Shown: piece after piece, positions 55,410-64,000 of the stretch | Numbering within the stretch: the stretch's first letter is position 1 | How the letters are laid out: every line of letters starts with the position of its first letter | Made by a program: the position numbers and the translations under genes | Notes under the pieces: model-generated | What the model was told of the DNA's origin: nothing | Database searches by the model: none | The model's input: only the letters and a program-made list of their open reading frames with translations | From: an uncultured Magnetospirillum sp. | GTDB taxonomy: Bacteria; Pseudomonadota; Alphaproteobacteria; Rhodospirillales; Magnetospirillaceae | Direction: 5' to 3' | Assembly: GCF_903853455.1 (NCBI RefSeq) | Contig: NZ_CAINTR010000201.1 | Span: 1 to 64,000 of the forward strand | Length of the DNA stretch: 64,000 nt

Positions 55410-56482
55410 CGGGTCAACCCTCCCGAAAGCGTGGGGACGTCCAGCGGCACGAAGCCGTAATGCTTCAGCCAGCGCAGGTCGGAATCGAAGAAGGTGCGCA
55501 GATCGGGGATGCCGTATTTCAGCATGGCCACCCGCTCCACTCCCATGCCGAAGGCGAAGCCTTGATAGCGGTCGGGGTCGATGCCGCAATTCCTGAGCAC
55601 ATTGGGATGGACCATGCCGCAGCCGAGGATCTCCAGCCAGCCGGCGCCGGGGCCGATCTTGAGTTCCCCGCCCTCGCGCGAGCAGCCGATATCGACCTCG
55701 GCCGACGGCTCGGTGAAGGGGAAGAAGCTGGGGCGGAACCGCACCGGCACGTCGTCCACCTCGAAGAAGGCGCGAACGAACTCGATCAGGCAGCCCTTGA
55801 GGTGACCCATATGGGTGGCCTCGTCGATCACCAGCCCCTCCACCTGATGGAACATGGGCGTATGGGTCATGTCGGAATCGCAGCGATAGGTGCGGCCCGG
55901 CACCAGCACCCGGATCGGCGGCTTGTCGCTCAGCATGGTGCGGATCTGCACCGGGCTGGTATGGGTGCGCAGCAGGTGACGCCCTCCTTCCGGCCTTTCG
56001 CCGAAATAGAAGGTGTCGTGCATCTGGCGGGCGGGATGCTCGGGGGGAATGTTCAGCGCGGTGAAATTGTGGAAGTCGTCCTCGATATCGGGACCTTCGG
56101 CCACCACGAAGCCCATCTGGGCGAAGATGGCGGTGATTTCCTCGATGGTCTGGCTGATGGGATGGATGCGGCCCAGGGTGTCCGGGCGCGCCGGCAGGGT
56201 GACATCGATGCGCTCGTGGGCCAGCCGCTGGTCCAGCGCCTTGGTGTCCAGCACCGCCTTGGCGGCATCCAGGGCGGCGGCGACCTCGTCGCGGACGGCG
56301 TTGAGGGTGGCGCCGGCGGCCTTGCGCTCCTCGGGGCCCATGGCGCCGAGCGTCTTCATCAGGCCCGAGATGGTGCCCTTCTTGCCCAAGGCGGCGACGC
56401 GGGCGGCATCCAGTTGGTCCGGCGTGCTGGCCGCCGCCACGGCGGCCAGGGCTTCGGCGCGGATCTTATCGAGGTCCTGCAT
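55406..56482 (-). CDS. pheS: Phenylalanine-tRNA ligase alpha subunit
   Basis: [12 protein letters not shown]; class II aaRS motifs. Confidence 0.97.
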   Translation of the reverse strand: MQDLDKIRAEALAAVAAASTPDQLDAARVAALGKKGTISGLMKTLGAMGPEERKAAGATLNAVRDEVAAALDAAKAVLDTKALDQRLAHERIDVTLPARPDTLGRIHPISQTIEEITAIFAQMGFVVAEGPDIEDDFHNFTALNIPPEHPARQMHDTFYFGERPEGGRHLLRTHTSPVQIRTMLSDKPPIRVLVPGRTYRCDSDMTHTPMFHQVEGLVIDEATHMGHLKGCLIEFVRAFFEVDDVPVRFRPSFFPFTEPSAEVDIGCSREGGELKIGPGAGWLEILGCGMVHPNVLRNCGIDPDRYQGFAFGMGVERVAMLKYGIPDLRTFFDSDLRWLKHYGFVPLDVPTLSGGLTR

Positions 56483-56504
56483 GGGTTTGTCCTATCCCCT
56501 AGAA

Positions 56505-56540
56505 CAGGAAAAGGGGCCGCCCCGATTGGGCCGGCCCCTC
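56505..56540 (-). terminator. Rho-independent terminator/attenuator between rplT and pheS
   Basis: GGGGCCG-gcccaatcgggg-CGGCCCC followed by TTTTCCTGTT. Confidence 0.7.
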
Positions 56541-56569
56541 TCCATCACTTTAGCTTCCGTCAGGAAGTC

Positions 56570-56926
56570 TTACTGGAGGGCGGCCTGGGCCTTGTCCACC
56601 AGCGACTTAAACGCTTCCGGCTCGCGGATGGCGATGTCGGACAGCACCTTGCGGTCGAGCGCGATGTTGGCCTTCTTCAGGCCGTCCATGAAGCGCGAAT
56701 AGACCATGCCATGGGCGCGGGCGCCGGCGTTGATGCGCTGGATCCACAGGGCGCGGAAGTTGCGCTTCTTGGCACGACGGTCGCGGTAGGCGTAACGCAG
56801 CGCCTTCTCGACCTTCTGGATAGCGATCCGGAAGCAGGTGGAGGAGCGGCCGCGGTAACCCTTGGCGAGCTTGAGAATCTTCTTATGACGGGCGTGGGTG
56901 GTCACGCCCCGCTTGACGCGAGCCAT
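56570..56926 (-). CDS. rplT: 50S ribosomal protein L20
   Basis: [27 protein letters not shown]. Confidence 0.98.
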   Translation of the reverse strand: MARVKRGVTTHARHKKILKLAKGYRGRSSTCFRIAIQKVEKALRYAYRDRRAKKRNFRALWIQRINAGARAHGMVYSRFMDGLKKANIALDRKVLSDIAIREPEAFKSLVDKAQAALQ

Positions 56927-56929
56927 GGA

Positions 56930-57133
56930 TCAGCCTCCGTTCGGCAGGTAGAACTTCTTGACGTTGTCGCTGTCGGTCTTGAACAGCATGAAGGTGCCGC
57001 GATGCTGGCGCTTCATCTTCGACGTCTTGGCGCTCAGGCAGTGGCGCTTGAACGCGACGTTGGCCTTCACCTTGCCGGTGCCGGTGAGCTTGAACCGCTT
57101 TTTGGCGGAGCTCTTGGTCTTCATCTTGGGCAT
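56930..57133 (-). CDS. rpmI: 50S ribosomal protein L35
   Basis: [23 protein letters not shown]. Confidence 0.98.
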   Translation of the reverse strand: MPKMKTKSSAKKRFKLTGTGKVKANVAFKRHCLSAKTSKMKRQHRGTFMLFKTDSDNVKKFYLPNGG

Positions 57134-57270
57134 TTTCGCTTTCCTTGATCTGGAAGTGTCTCAGCGAGAAGAAACGGCAAGGCAGCCCTGACAGCCTTGT
57201 CCGTTCAGGAAGGGGACGCTTATAGCGTGCGGCACATGCGATTGCAAGGGGAGGAGAGTCATTTCTGGTG

Positions 57271-57329
57271 CCCCTCAATCGCCGGGCGGCGGACCTCCGT
57301 CCGCCTTGGCTCTCGCCGCACGAGCAGCG
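57271..57329 (-). repeat. Intergenic repeat family copy H
   Basis: On minus: CGCTGC-tcgt-GCGGCG + GAGCCAA + GGCGGAC-ggag-GTCCGCC + GCCCGGCGATTGAGGGG. Confidence 0.75.
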
Positions 57330-57383
57330 CGGGCGCACTTGCGCCCGTGTGCGGCAGCGGCAGGATATCACAAGGCCGGGTGG

Positions 57384-57764
57384 TCAGGCGCCGACGCCGC
57401 AATAGCGCGCCACCTCGTCCAGCAGCTTGCGGATGGAGATGGGCTTGGTGATCACCTGCTCGAACCCTTCCGCCAGGAAGCCGGCCACCGAATCGGGATC
57501 GGCGAAGGCGGTCACCGCCACCACCGGCACGTCGCGGGTGCGGGCGTCGGCCTTCAGCAGCTTGAGCAGGTCCACCCCGGAATATTTGGGCAGCTGGATG
57601 TCCATCAGGATGACCGCCGCGCCGCTGGCGGCGGTGAGGTCGACCAATCCGTCGCCGTCGGAGGACTTGACGGTAGCGTAGCCGGCGATGCTGAGCGCCT
57701 GTTCCAGCAGCTTCATGTTCATCGCGTTGTCTTCGACGATGACGACGGTTCCCGTCATAGTCAT
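57384..57764 (-). CDS. Single-domain response regulator, DivK-like
   Basis: VVIVEDNAMNMKLLEQAL...ILMDIQLPKYSG...VAVTAFA...ITKPIS. Confidence 0.85.
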   Translation of the reverse strand: MTMTGTVVIVEDNAMNMKLLEQALSIAGYATVKSSDGDGLVDLTAASGAAVILMDIQLPKYSGVDLLKLLKADARTRDVPVVAVTAFADPDSVAGFLAEGFEQVITKPISIRKLLDEVARYCGVGA

Positions 57765-57771
57765 TACCCCC

Positions 57772-60700
57772 TCAAAGTTGCCCTGCCCCGATCGGGAGAG
57801 CCTTGCCGGCGCGCCGGGCATTATAGTCGGTAACGAAGGCGGTGAAATCAACGACCTGTAACGGCCGCCCGATCAGGTAGCCCTGGATCTCGTCACAACC
57901 GTGGCGGGCCAGCAGGGAAGCCTGGGTTTCGGTCTCGACGCCTTCGGCGATGGTCTTCAACGACAGCGAATGCGCCAGCGAGATGATGGCGTTGACGATG
58001 ACGCGGCTGTCTTCGTCCTGGTCCAGGTCGCGCACGAAGGCGCGGTCGATCTTGACCGTGTTGATGGGGAAGCGCTTGAGATAGGCCAGCGACGAATAGC
58101 CGGTGCCGAAATCGTCGATGGACAGCGTCACTCCCAGCTTGGCCAGGGCGCGCAGCATCTTCAGCGTGCCTTCGCCGTCGGCCATCAGCATGCTTTCGGT
58201 CAGTTCCAGGTCGATGAGGGTGGCGTCTACCCCCGCCTCGGCGATGGCGTCGGCGACGATGTTGGGCAGGTCCTGCTCGCGGAACTGGCGGCCGGAGACG
58301 TTGACGCCCAGGCGAAGGCCGGTGATCCCCTGGTCGGTCCACTGCCGCAGATGGCGGCAGGCGGATTGCAGTACCCAGGTTCCCATGGGGACGATCAGCC
58401 CGGTCTCCTCGGCCACCGGAATGAACTTGTCCGGCAGGATGATGCCCAGTTCGGGGTGGCGCCAGCGGATCAGCGCCTCGGCCCCTACCAGGGCGTAGCT
58501 GCCGAGATCCACCTGCGGCTGGAAGAACAGCTCGAACTGGCCGGCCTTCAGCGCGTCCTTGATGGAGCGTTCCAGGGTCAGGCGCTCGGTCACCGCGTAG
58601 GACATGGCGGCGTCGAAGAAGCCCAACCGCTCGTCCACCTGACGCTTGACCGAGTGCAGCGCCATTTCGGCATTGCGCAGCAGGTCCAGGGCGTCGTCGC
58701 CGTCGCGGGGATAGAGCGCCACCCCCATATCCACCGGGATGACCAGTTCGGAGCCATGCACCATGTGCGGCCTGGACAGGACCTCGCGGATCCGCTCCAC
58801 CGCCTTCGACATATCCTCCAAATCGGTCAGTTGCGGCAGCACCACCGCGAATTCGTCGCCGGCCAGCCGTCCCGCCGTGCCGGTGACCCCGACCCCCTGG
58901 GCCAGCCGCCGCCCGGTCTCGCGCAGCAAGGCGTTGCCGGCGTCATGACCCAGCGAATCGTTGATGGTGGTGAAGCCGTCCAGGTCGATGGTCAGCACCG
59001 CCACGAACTGGCCGGCGGCCCGCGCCATGGCCACCGCCTGCCCCAGGCGGTCGGACAGCAGCGCCCGGTTGGGCAGGTCGGTGAGCGAGTCGTGATTGGC
59101 CAGATAGGCGACGCGCTGGGCCAGTTGCTTGTTTTCGGTGAGATCGCGGATGGTGCCGGTGAACAGGCGGCGCTTTTCCACCCGCAGCTCCGAGACCGAC
59201 AGATGGACGGGGAACACCGAGCCGTCCTTGCGCCGTCCCATCACCTCGCGGCCGATGCCGATGATGGCGCCGACGCCGGTGGCGATGTAATTCTTGATAT
59301 AGCCGCTATGGCGGCCGGCGTCGGGTTCGGGCATCAGCACCGAGACGTTGGCCCCCACCACTTCCGACAGCGAGTAGCCGAAGATGCGCTCCACCGACAG
59401 GTTGGCGTTCAGGATGGTTCCGTCTTCGTCGATGGTGACGATGCCGTCCAGCACGGTGTCCATGATGGCGCGGATACGGTGCTCGCGCGCCGCCACCGCC
59501 CGCATGGCCGCCGTCACCTCGGTGGTGTCGCGCCCCACCAGCAGGGTGGCGCTCTGATGTTCACGGCGCAGCGGCACCGCCGACAGTTCGATGTCGCGGA
59601 CCCGCCCGGCGAAGGTCACCACCTTGACCGGCAGGGGATGGCCCTCCTCGTACAGGGCGTCGAGGCCGCCGTCGAAGATGGCCCGGTAGTCGGGATGGAT
59701 GAACTCGGTGATGTGCTTGCCTTCGCACGCACTTGCCGAGGGTGCCCGCAGCATGCCGAGGCCGGCGGCGTTGATGCGCTCGATGATGCCGTCGACGCAG
59801 ACGCAGATCAGGTCGGGCGACAGCTCCACCAGATCGCGATACGAGACCTCGTCCTTGAGCAGCGCCGATTCCAGCATGGACACGTCGGTGATGCGGTCGA
59901 TCAGCTTCAGGATCTGGCTGCCAGATTTGAGGATGGAATCGGCGTATTCGCGATAGCCGCTCGGCGCCAGCGGCCCCAGCATTTCGCTGGAGATCAGTTC
60001 GGCGAAGCCGATGACGTCGTTGAGCGGGGTGCGGATGTCGCGGCTCATGCGGCCCATGAACTCGGTCTTGGCCCGGTTGGCGAAATCGGCCGCTTCCTTG
60101 GCCTCGGCCAGTTTGGCAGCGGCGGCGCGCTCGGAGGTGATGTCGCGCGAGAACATGGCGCAGCGATGTTCGTCGGGGGTGACCCCCATCACCGCCAGCA
60201 GGCGCTTGGCGAACCAGTGCAGGCCGTCCGTATCCTCGAACTCGACGGTCTTGCCGCTTTCCAGCGCTTGCAGCAGATAGGCCCGGCAGTAGGTCACCAG
60301 ACTGACCGGCAGCAACTCGAAGATCGAATGCCCGATCAGATTCTCCGGCGATTGGGCGAAATACTGCTCGGCCTCGGCGTTGAGGGTGATGATGGCGCCG
60401 TCCGAATCCAGCAGCAGGGCGACGTCGTGGCTGGCGTCCAGCAGCGCCTGGTTGGTGCGGTGCGACGCTTCCAGCGCGCTGCGGCCGTGCTGGCGTTCGA
60501 TGGCGTGGCGGATCACCCGCGGCAGCATGGTGAGGCCGGCGTCGGACTTGACCACGTAGTCCTGGGCGCCGGCGCGGATGGCTTCCTGGGCCACCCGCTC
60601 GTCATCCAGGCTGGTCAGGACCACCAGGGTCTTGTCGGGAGCCCAGGCCTTGAGCGCCAGCACCGATTCGATGCCCGAGGCGTCGGGCAGGCCCAGGTCG

Positions 60701-60876
60701 GACAAGATGCAGTCGAAGTCGTTGAACGGCGCCAGCGGCCGCGCCTCGGCCAGGGTGGCGCAACAGCGGGTGGTCCAGCCCTGCGTCGCATCGGCCAATT
60801 CGATCTCGATCAACCGCTGGTCACCAGGGTTGTCTTCAATAATAAGCAGGCGGACAGAATCGGTGGCGAAGGTCAT
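57772..60876 (-). CDS. REC-PAS-(degenerate HisKA)-PAS-PAS-GGDEF-EAL cyclic-di-GMP protein
   Basis: Receiver DNPGDQ...SDLGLPDASG; MSRDIRTPLNDVIGFAE; LAGDEF; GAEALIRWRHPELG. Confidence 0.88.
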   Translation of the reverse strand: MTFATDSVRLLIIEDNPGDQRLIEIELADATQGWTTRCCATLAEARPLAPFNDFDCILSDLGLPDASGIESVLALKAWAPDKTLVVLTSLDDERVAQEAIRAGAQDYVVKSDAGLTMLPRVIRHAIERQHGRSALEASHRTNQALLDASHDVALLLDSDGAIITLNAEAEQYFAQSPENLIGHSIFELLPVSLVTYCRAYLLQALESGKTVEFEDTDGLHWFAKRLLAVMGVTPDEHRCAMFSRDITSERAAAAKLAEAKEAADFANRAKTEFMGRMSRDIRTPLNDVIGFAELISSEMLGPLAPSGYREYADSILKSGSQILKLIDRITDVSMLESALLKDEVSYRDLVELSPDLICVCVDGIIERINAAGLGMLRAPSASACEGKHITEFIHPDYRAIFDGGLDALYEEGHPLPVKVVTFAGRVRDIELSAVPLRREHQSATLLVGRDTTEVTAAMRAVAAREHRIRAIMDTVLDGIVTIDEDGTILNANLSVERIFGYSLSEVVGANVSVLMPEPDAGRHSGYIKNYIATGVGAIIGIGREVMGRRKDGSVFPVHLSVSELRVEKRRLFTGTIRDLTENKQLAQRVAYLANHDSLTDLPNRALLSDRLGQAVAMARAAGQFVAVLTIDLDGFTTINDSLGHDAGNALLRETGRRLAQGVGVTGTAGRLAGDEFAVVLPQLTDLEDMSKAVERIREVLSRPHMVHGSELVIPVDMGVALYPRDGDDALDLLRNAEMALHSVKRQVDERLGFFDAAMSYAVTERLTLERSIKDALKAGQFELFFQPQVDLGSYALVGAEALIRWRHPELGIILPDKFIPVAEETGLIVPMGTWVLQSACRHLRQWTDQGITGLRLGVNVSGRQFREQDLPNIVADAIAEAGVDATLIDLELTESMLMADGEGTLKMLRALAKLGVTLSIDDFGTGYSSLAYLKRFPINTVKIDRAFVRDLDQDEDSRVIVNAIISLAHSLSLKTIAEGVETETQASLLARHGCDEIQGYLIGRPLQVVDFTAFVTDYNARRAGKALPIGAGQL

Positions 60877-61022
60877 AATCGAACGACCATGCAACATCCT
60901 GGCAACCTTGTAAATGCTCGCCGAGCGGGGGTTGGGGTTTCCTATCTGTTGGGATAGGAGGGAGGCTGCCGTAAGCTGGTCGGGCAGGGGCCAAGTGTGG
61001 CGGATTTTAAGTCGGGAGGGCC

Positions 61023-62225
61023 ATGACACGCGATTCCGAAGCCTCGACCGGAGCCCCCGCCGTCTTCTGCCTGTGCGCGGCAGAGGTGCTGACCATGGTC
61101 GGCATCTTTTCGTTTCCGGCGTTGCTGCCGGGGTTCATGGTCGAGTGGTCCCTGTCCAACACCGAGGCCGGCTGGATCTCGGGAGTGGTATTCGCCGGCT
61201 ACACCGTGGCGGTGCCGTTTCTCACCGCCTTGACCGACCGCGTCGACGCCAAGCGGGTCTATCTGGCCGGCGCCGTGATCGCCGCCGTTTCGGCCCTGGG
61301 CTTCGCCCTGACCGCCGAGGGCTTCTGGTCGGCGCTGGCCTGGCGGACCTTAAGCGGCGTCGGCCTGGCCGGCACCTACATGCCGGGGCTCAAGGCCCTG
61401 GTCGACCGAGTGGCCGGCCCCCGGCAGCCGCGCTGGATCAGCTTCTACACCGCCAGCTTCTCGCTGGGGACCTCGGGCTCGTTCCTGGTGACCGGGGTGG
61501 TGGCGGCGGCCTTCGGCTGGCGGGCCGCCTTCGCCCTGGCGGCGGGTTCGGCCCTGGCGGCGGCGGTGCTGGTGGCGGTGAGTCTGCCCGCGGTGCGGCC
61601 GGTGGCTCCGGCGCGCCGGACCAATCCGTTCGACTTCGCGCCGGTCCTGCGTAACCGCGCCGCCATGGGCTATGTGCTGGGCTACGCCGCCCATGTCTGG
61701 GAACTGTTCGGCGCGCGGTCGTGGATGGTCGCCTTCCTGGCCTGGGTGCTGGCGGCGCAGCCCGGCGCCGCCGGACCGTCGCCCACCGCCGCCGCCACCA
61801 TCGCCGCCCTGCTGGCCGTGGTGGCCAGCGTCGTCGGCGCCGACCTGGCGGTGCGGTTCGACCGCCGCCGGGTCTGTGCCGCCGCCATGCTGGCCTCCGC
61901 CCTGCTGGCGGCGGTGATCGGCTTTTGCGGCGGCCTGCCCTATGGCGCGGTGGTCGGGCTGATGCTGTTCCACACCGTGCTGATCCAGATCGATTCGGCG
62001 GCGCTGACCACCGGCGCGGTGATGGCGGCGGAGCCGGCGCGGCGCGGGGCCACCATCGCCATCCATTCGCTGCTGGGTTTCGGCGCCGGCTTCGTCGGGC
62101 CGCTGGCCTTCGGCATGGTGCTGGACCGGGTCGGCGGCGCCACCACCGGCCTGGCCTGGGGTCTGGCCTTCGCCTCGCTGGGAGCGGTGGCGGCGTTGGG
62201 GCCGCTGGCGCTCAGGCTCCGCTGA
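61023..62225 (+). CDS. MFS transporter
   Basis: 12-TM MFS profile. Confidence 0.88.
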   Translation: MTRDSEASTGAPAVFCLCAAEVLTMVGIFSFPALLPGFMVEWSLSNTEAGWISGVVFAGYTVAVPFLTALTDRVDAKRVYLAGAVIAAVSALGFALTAEGFWSALAWRTLSGVGLAGTYMPGLKALVDRVAGPRQPRWISFYTASFSLGTSGSFLVTGVVAAAFGWRAAFALAAGSALAAAVLVAVSLPAVRPVAPARRTNPFDFAPVLRNRAAMGYVLGYAAHVWELFGARSWMVAFLAWVLAAQPGAAGPSPTAAATIAALLAVVASVVGADLAVRFDRRRVCAAAMLASALLAAVIGFCGGLPYGAVVGLMLFHTVLIQIDSAALTTGAVMAAEPARRGATIAIHSLLGFGAGFVGPLAFGMVLDRVGGATTGLAWGLAFASLGAVAALGPLALRLR

Positions 62226-63051
62226 GGATCGCCGCCAGTCCCTCGCGGTAGGTGGGGTATTTCAACACCACCCCCAATTCCTCCTTCATGCGCCGGTTGG
62301 CGACCCGCTTGTTGTCGGCGTAGAAGCTCAGCGCCATGGGCGACAGGCTGGCCCTGGCTTCGTCCCAGCTCAATTCGGGCGGCGGCGCGACTCCCAGCAG
62401 GCGGCAGGCCTCGGCGATCACCTCCTGGGGCGGTGCCGCGTCGTCGTCGCACAGATTGTAGACGGCGCCCGGATGAGGCCGGGCCAGCGAGGCCAGCACC
62501 GCGCCGGCGATGTCGTCCACATGGATGCGGCTGAACACTTGTCCCGGCTTGACGACGCGCTTGGCCGTGCCGGCCCGGACGGTGTCGATGGCCGAGCGGC
62601 CCGGCCCGTAGATGCCGGCCAGACGGAAGATGTGGGCCGGCAGGGCTTGCCAGGCCTGTTCGGCGGCGAGCCGGCGGCGCGAGCGGTCGAGGCTGGGGTC
62701 CGGTGGGGTGGTCTCGTCGACCCAGCCGCCGCCGTGGTCGCCATAGATGCCGGTGGTGGACAGATAGCCGACCCAGCCGGGACCTTGCGCCCGGATGGCC
62801 GCGCCCATGATGTCGAGCACCGGGTCGCCTGCCGCGTCGGGCGGCACCGAGGACAGCACCGCCGTGACGCCGTCCAGCGCCCCGGCCGGCAAGGGATGGT
62901 CGCGGTCGAAGGGCAGTGTTTCGATACCGGGCAGGTCGGGAGTTTCGCCGGAGCGGCTGGTGCCGACCACGCTCCAGCCGGCGGCCAGCAGGGCGCGGGC
63001 GATCACCCGGCCGGAAAAGCCCAGTCCGAACAGGAAGAAGCGCTTGGTCAT
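62212..63051 (-). CDS. NAD-dependent epimerase/dehydratase (YeeZ-like)
   Basis: FFLFGLGFSGRVIARAL; YLSTTGIYGDHGG. Confidence 0.85.
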   Translation of the reverse strand: MTKRFFLFGLGFSGRVIARALLAAGWSVVGTSRSGETPDLPGIETLPFDRDHPLPAGALDGVTAVLSSVPPDAAGDPVLDIMGAAIRAQGPGWVGYLSTTGIYGDHGGGWVDETTPPDPSLDRSRRRLAAEQAWQALPAHIFRLAGIYGPGRSAIDTVRAGTAKRVVKPGQVFSRIHVDDIAGAVLASLARPHPGAVYNLCDDDAAPPQEVIAEACRLLGVAPPPELSWDEARASLSPMALSFYADNKRVANRRMKEELGVVLKYPTYREGLAAILSGA

Positions 63052-63074
63052 GCCATCCTCTCCGGTCTGATGAA

Positions 63075-63245
63075 TAACCCTCTCCCTCCAGGGAGAGGGT
63101 GGCCGTAGGCCGGGTGAGGGGCCGCGCGCGTCGGCGCGCCATGTGACTGGGTTACCGCCTGAACCGTTATTGTCCGCGCTACCGCGCGTAATGCCCCTCA
63201 CCCCTCGCTTCGCTCGCCCCTCTCCCTGGAGGGCGAGGGGGCGTG
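63075..63245. repeat. Head-to-head pair of CCCTCTCCCTCCAGGGAGAGGG-type palindromic repeats
   Basis: CCCTCTCCCTCCAGGGAGAGGGTGGCC...GGGTGAGGGG, then inverted CCCCTCACCCC...CCCCTCTCCCTGGAGGG. Confidence 0.8.
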
Positions 63246-63251
63246 AGAGGA

Positions 63252-63962
63252 TCACCCGGCCTTGGCGGGACGCCCGGCCTGGGGAGCTTCGGGGTCGCGC
63301 AGCACATAGCCGCGCCCCCACACCGTCTCGATGTAGGATTCGCCGCCGGTGGCGGTGGACAGCTTCTTGCGGAGCTTGCAGATGAAGACGTCGATGATCT
63401 TCAGTTCAGGCTCGTCGATGCCGCCATAGAGGTGGTTGAGGAACTGCTCCTTGGTCAGGGTCTGGCCCTTGCGCAAGGATAGCAGTTCCAGGATGCCGTA
63501 TTCCTTGGCGGTCAGGTGCAGCGGATCGCCGGAGACCGCGACGGTGCGGGCGTCCAGGTTGACCGCCAGCTTTCCGGTCTCGATCACCGACTGGGCATGG
63601 CCCTTGGAGCGCCGCACGATGGCCTGGATGCGGGCCACCAGCTCGCCCTTGTCGAACGGCTTGGTCAGGTAGTCGTCGGCCCCCGATCCCAGGCCCTTGA
63701 TCTTCTTGTCCGGCTCGGTCAGGCCCGACAGGATCAGCACCGGCGTCTCGATGCGGGCGGCGCGCAACCGGCGCAGCACCTCGTAACCGTCCATGTCGGG
63801 CAGCATCAGGTCGAGCAGGATGATGTCGTAATCATAGAGCTTGCCGATCTCGAGACCGTCCTCGCCGAGCGCGGTCGTGTCCACCACCATGCCCTCTGCC
63901 TTGAGCATGGCTTCGATGACTTTCGACATCATTGGATCGTCTTCGACCACCAGAACGCGCAT
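63252..63962 (-). CDS. ctrA: Cell-cycle response regulator CtrA
   Basis: [30 protein letters not shown]...[19 protein letters not shown]; winged-helix C-terminus. Confidence 0.95.
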   Translation of the reverse strand: MRVLVVEDDPMMSKVIEAMLKAEGMVVDTTALGEDGLEIGKLYDYDIILLDLMLPDMDGYEVLRRLRAARIETPVLILSGLTEPDKKIKGLGSGADDYLTKPFDKGELVARIQAIVRRSKGHAQSVIETGKLAVNLDARTVAVSGDPLHLTAKEYGILELLSLRKGQTLTKEQFLNHLYGGIDEPELKIIDVFICKLRKKLSTATGGESYIETVWGRGYVLRDPEAPQAGRPAKAG

Positions 63963-64000
63963 CGCAAGGTTCCCGGTTTCTTTTCGTCTCTACGATATCT

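Noticed and set aside
52860-55460. 866-aa plus-strand ORF
   Set aside because: Antisense shadow of pheT.
56500-56570. pheM-like Phe leader peptide controlling pheST
   Set aside because: Gene order matches E. coli rpmI-rplT-pheM-pheST and a terminator exists, but the only short ORF (MERGRPNRGGPFSCSRG) has a single Phe, so leader-peptide attenuation is not supported.
57901-60957. 1018-aa plus-strand ORF
   Set aside because: Antisense shadow of the REC-GGDEF-EAL gene; low-complexity composition, no family resemblance.

Overview
64 kb of a high-GC alphaproteobacterial chromosome, Magnetospirillum/Rhodospirillales-like by gene content (ctrA, divK-like, metZ with SAM-II, cobQ/cbiB, SPINDLY-type OGT). 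The left ~4.1 kb is the integrase-proximal end of a decaying integrated element at a tRNA-Gln(TTG). It holds a tyrosine recombinase, a DUF3987 gene that seems to have lost its middle in frame and is flanked by imperfect inverted repeats, and an N-terminally truncated MobA/MobL relaxase. The rest is mostly housekeeping: ispE, etfQO, dnaKJ, argD-argF-hslO, recX, folE, apaG, metZ, rsmD, rmuC, mutS, maeB, cobQ, cbiB, rpmI-rplT-pheST and ctrA, plus a small surface-polysaccharide group. The most unusual signal is not a gene. It is a family of about 8 intergenic repeat copies, two of them ~85-90 bp and nearly identical over a 52-nt block. Each combines conserved blocks with a central hairpin whose arms differ in sequence between copies but always remain self-complementary. 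In two copies the conserved 3' tail supplies the apparent Shine-Dalgarno of the next gene. Other leads are a SAM-II riboswitch plus terminator before metZ, an unannotated 26-codon ORF with a strong RBS, and a receiver/PAS/GGDEF/EAL protein whose HisKA-like helix has His replaced by Arg. All calls come from reading the sequence; no database search was run.
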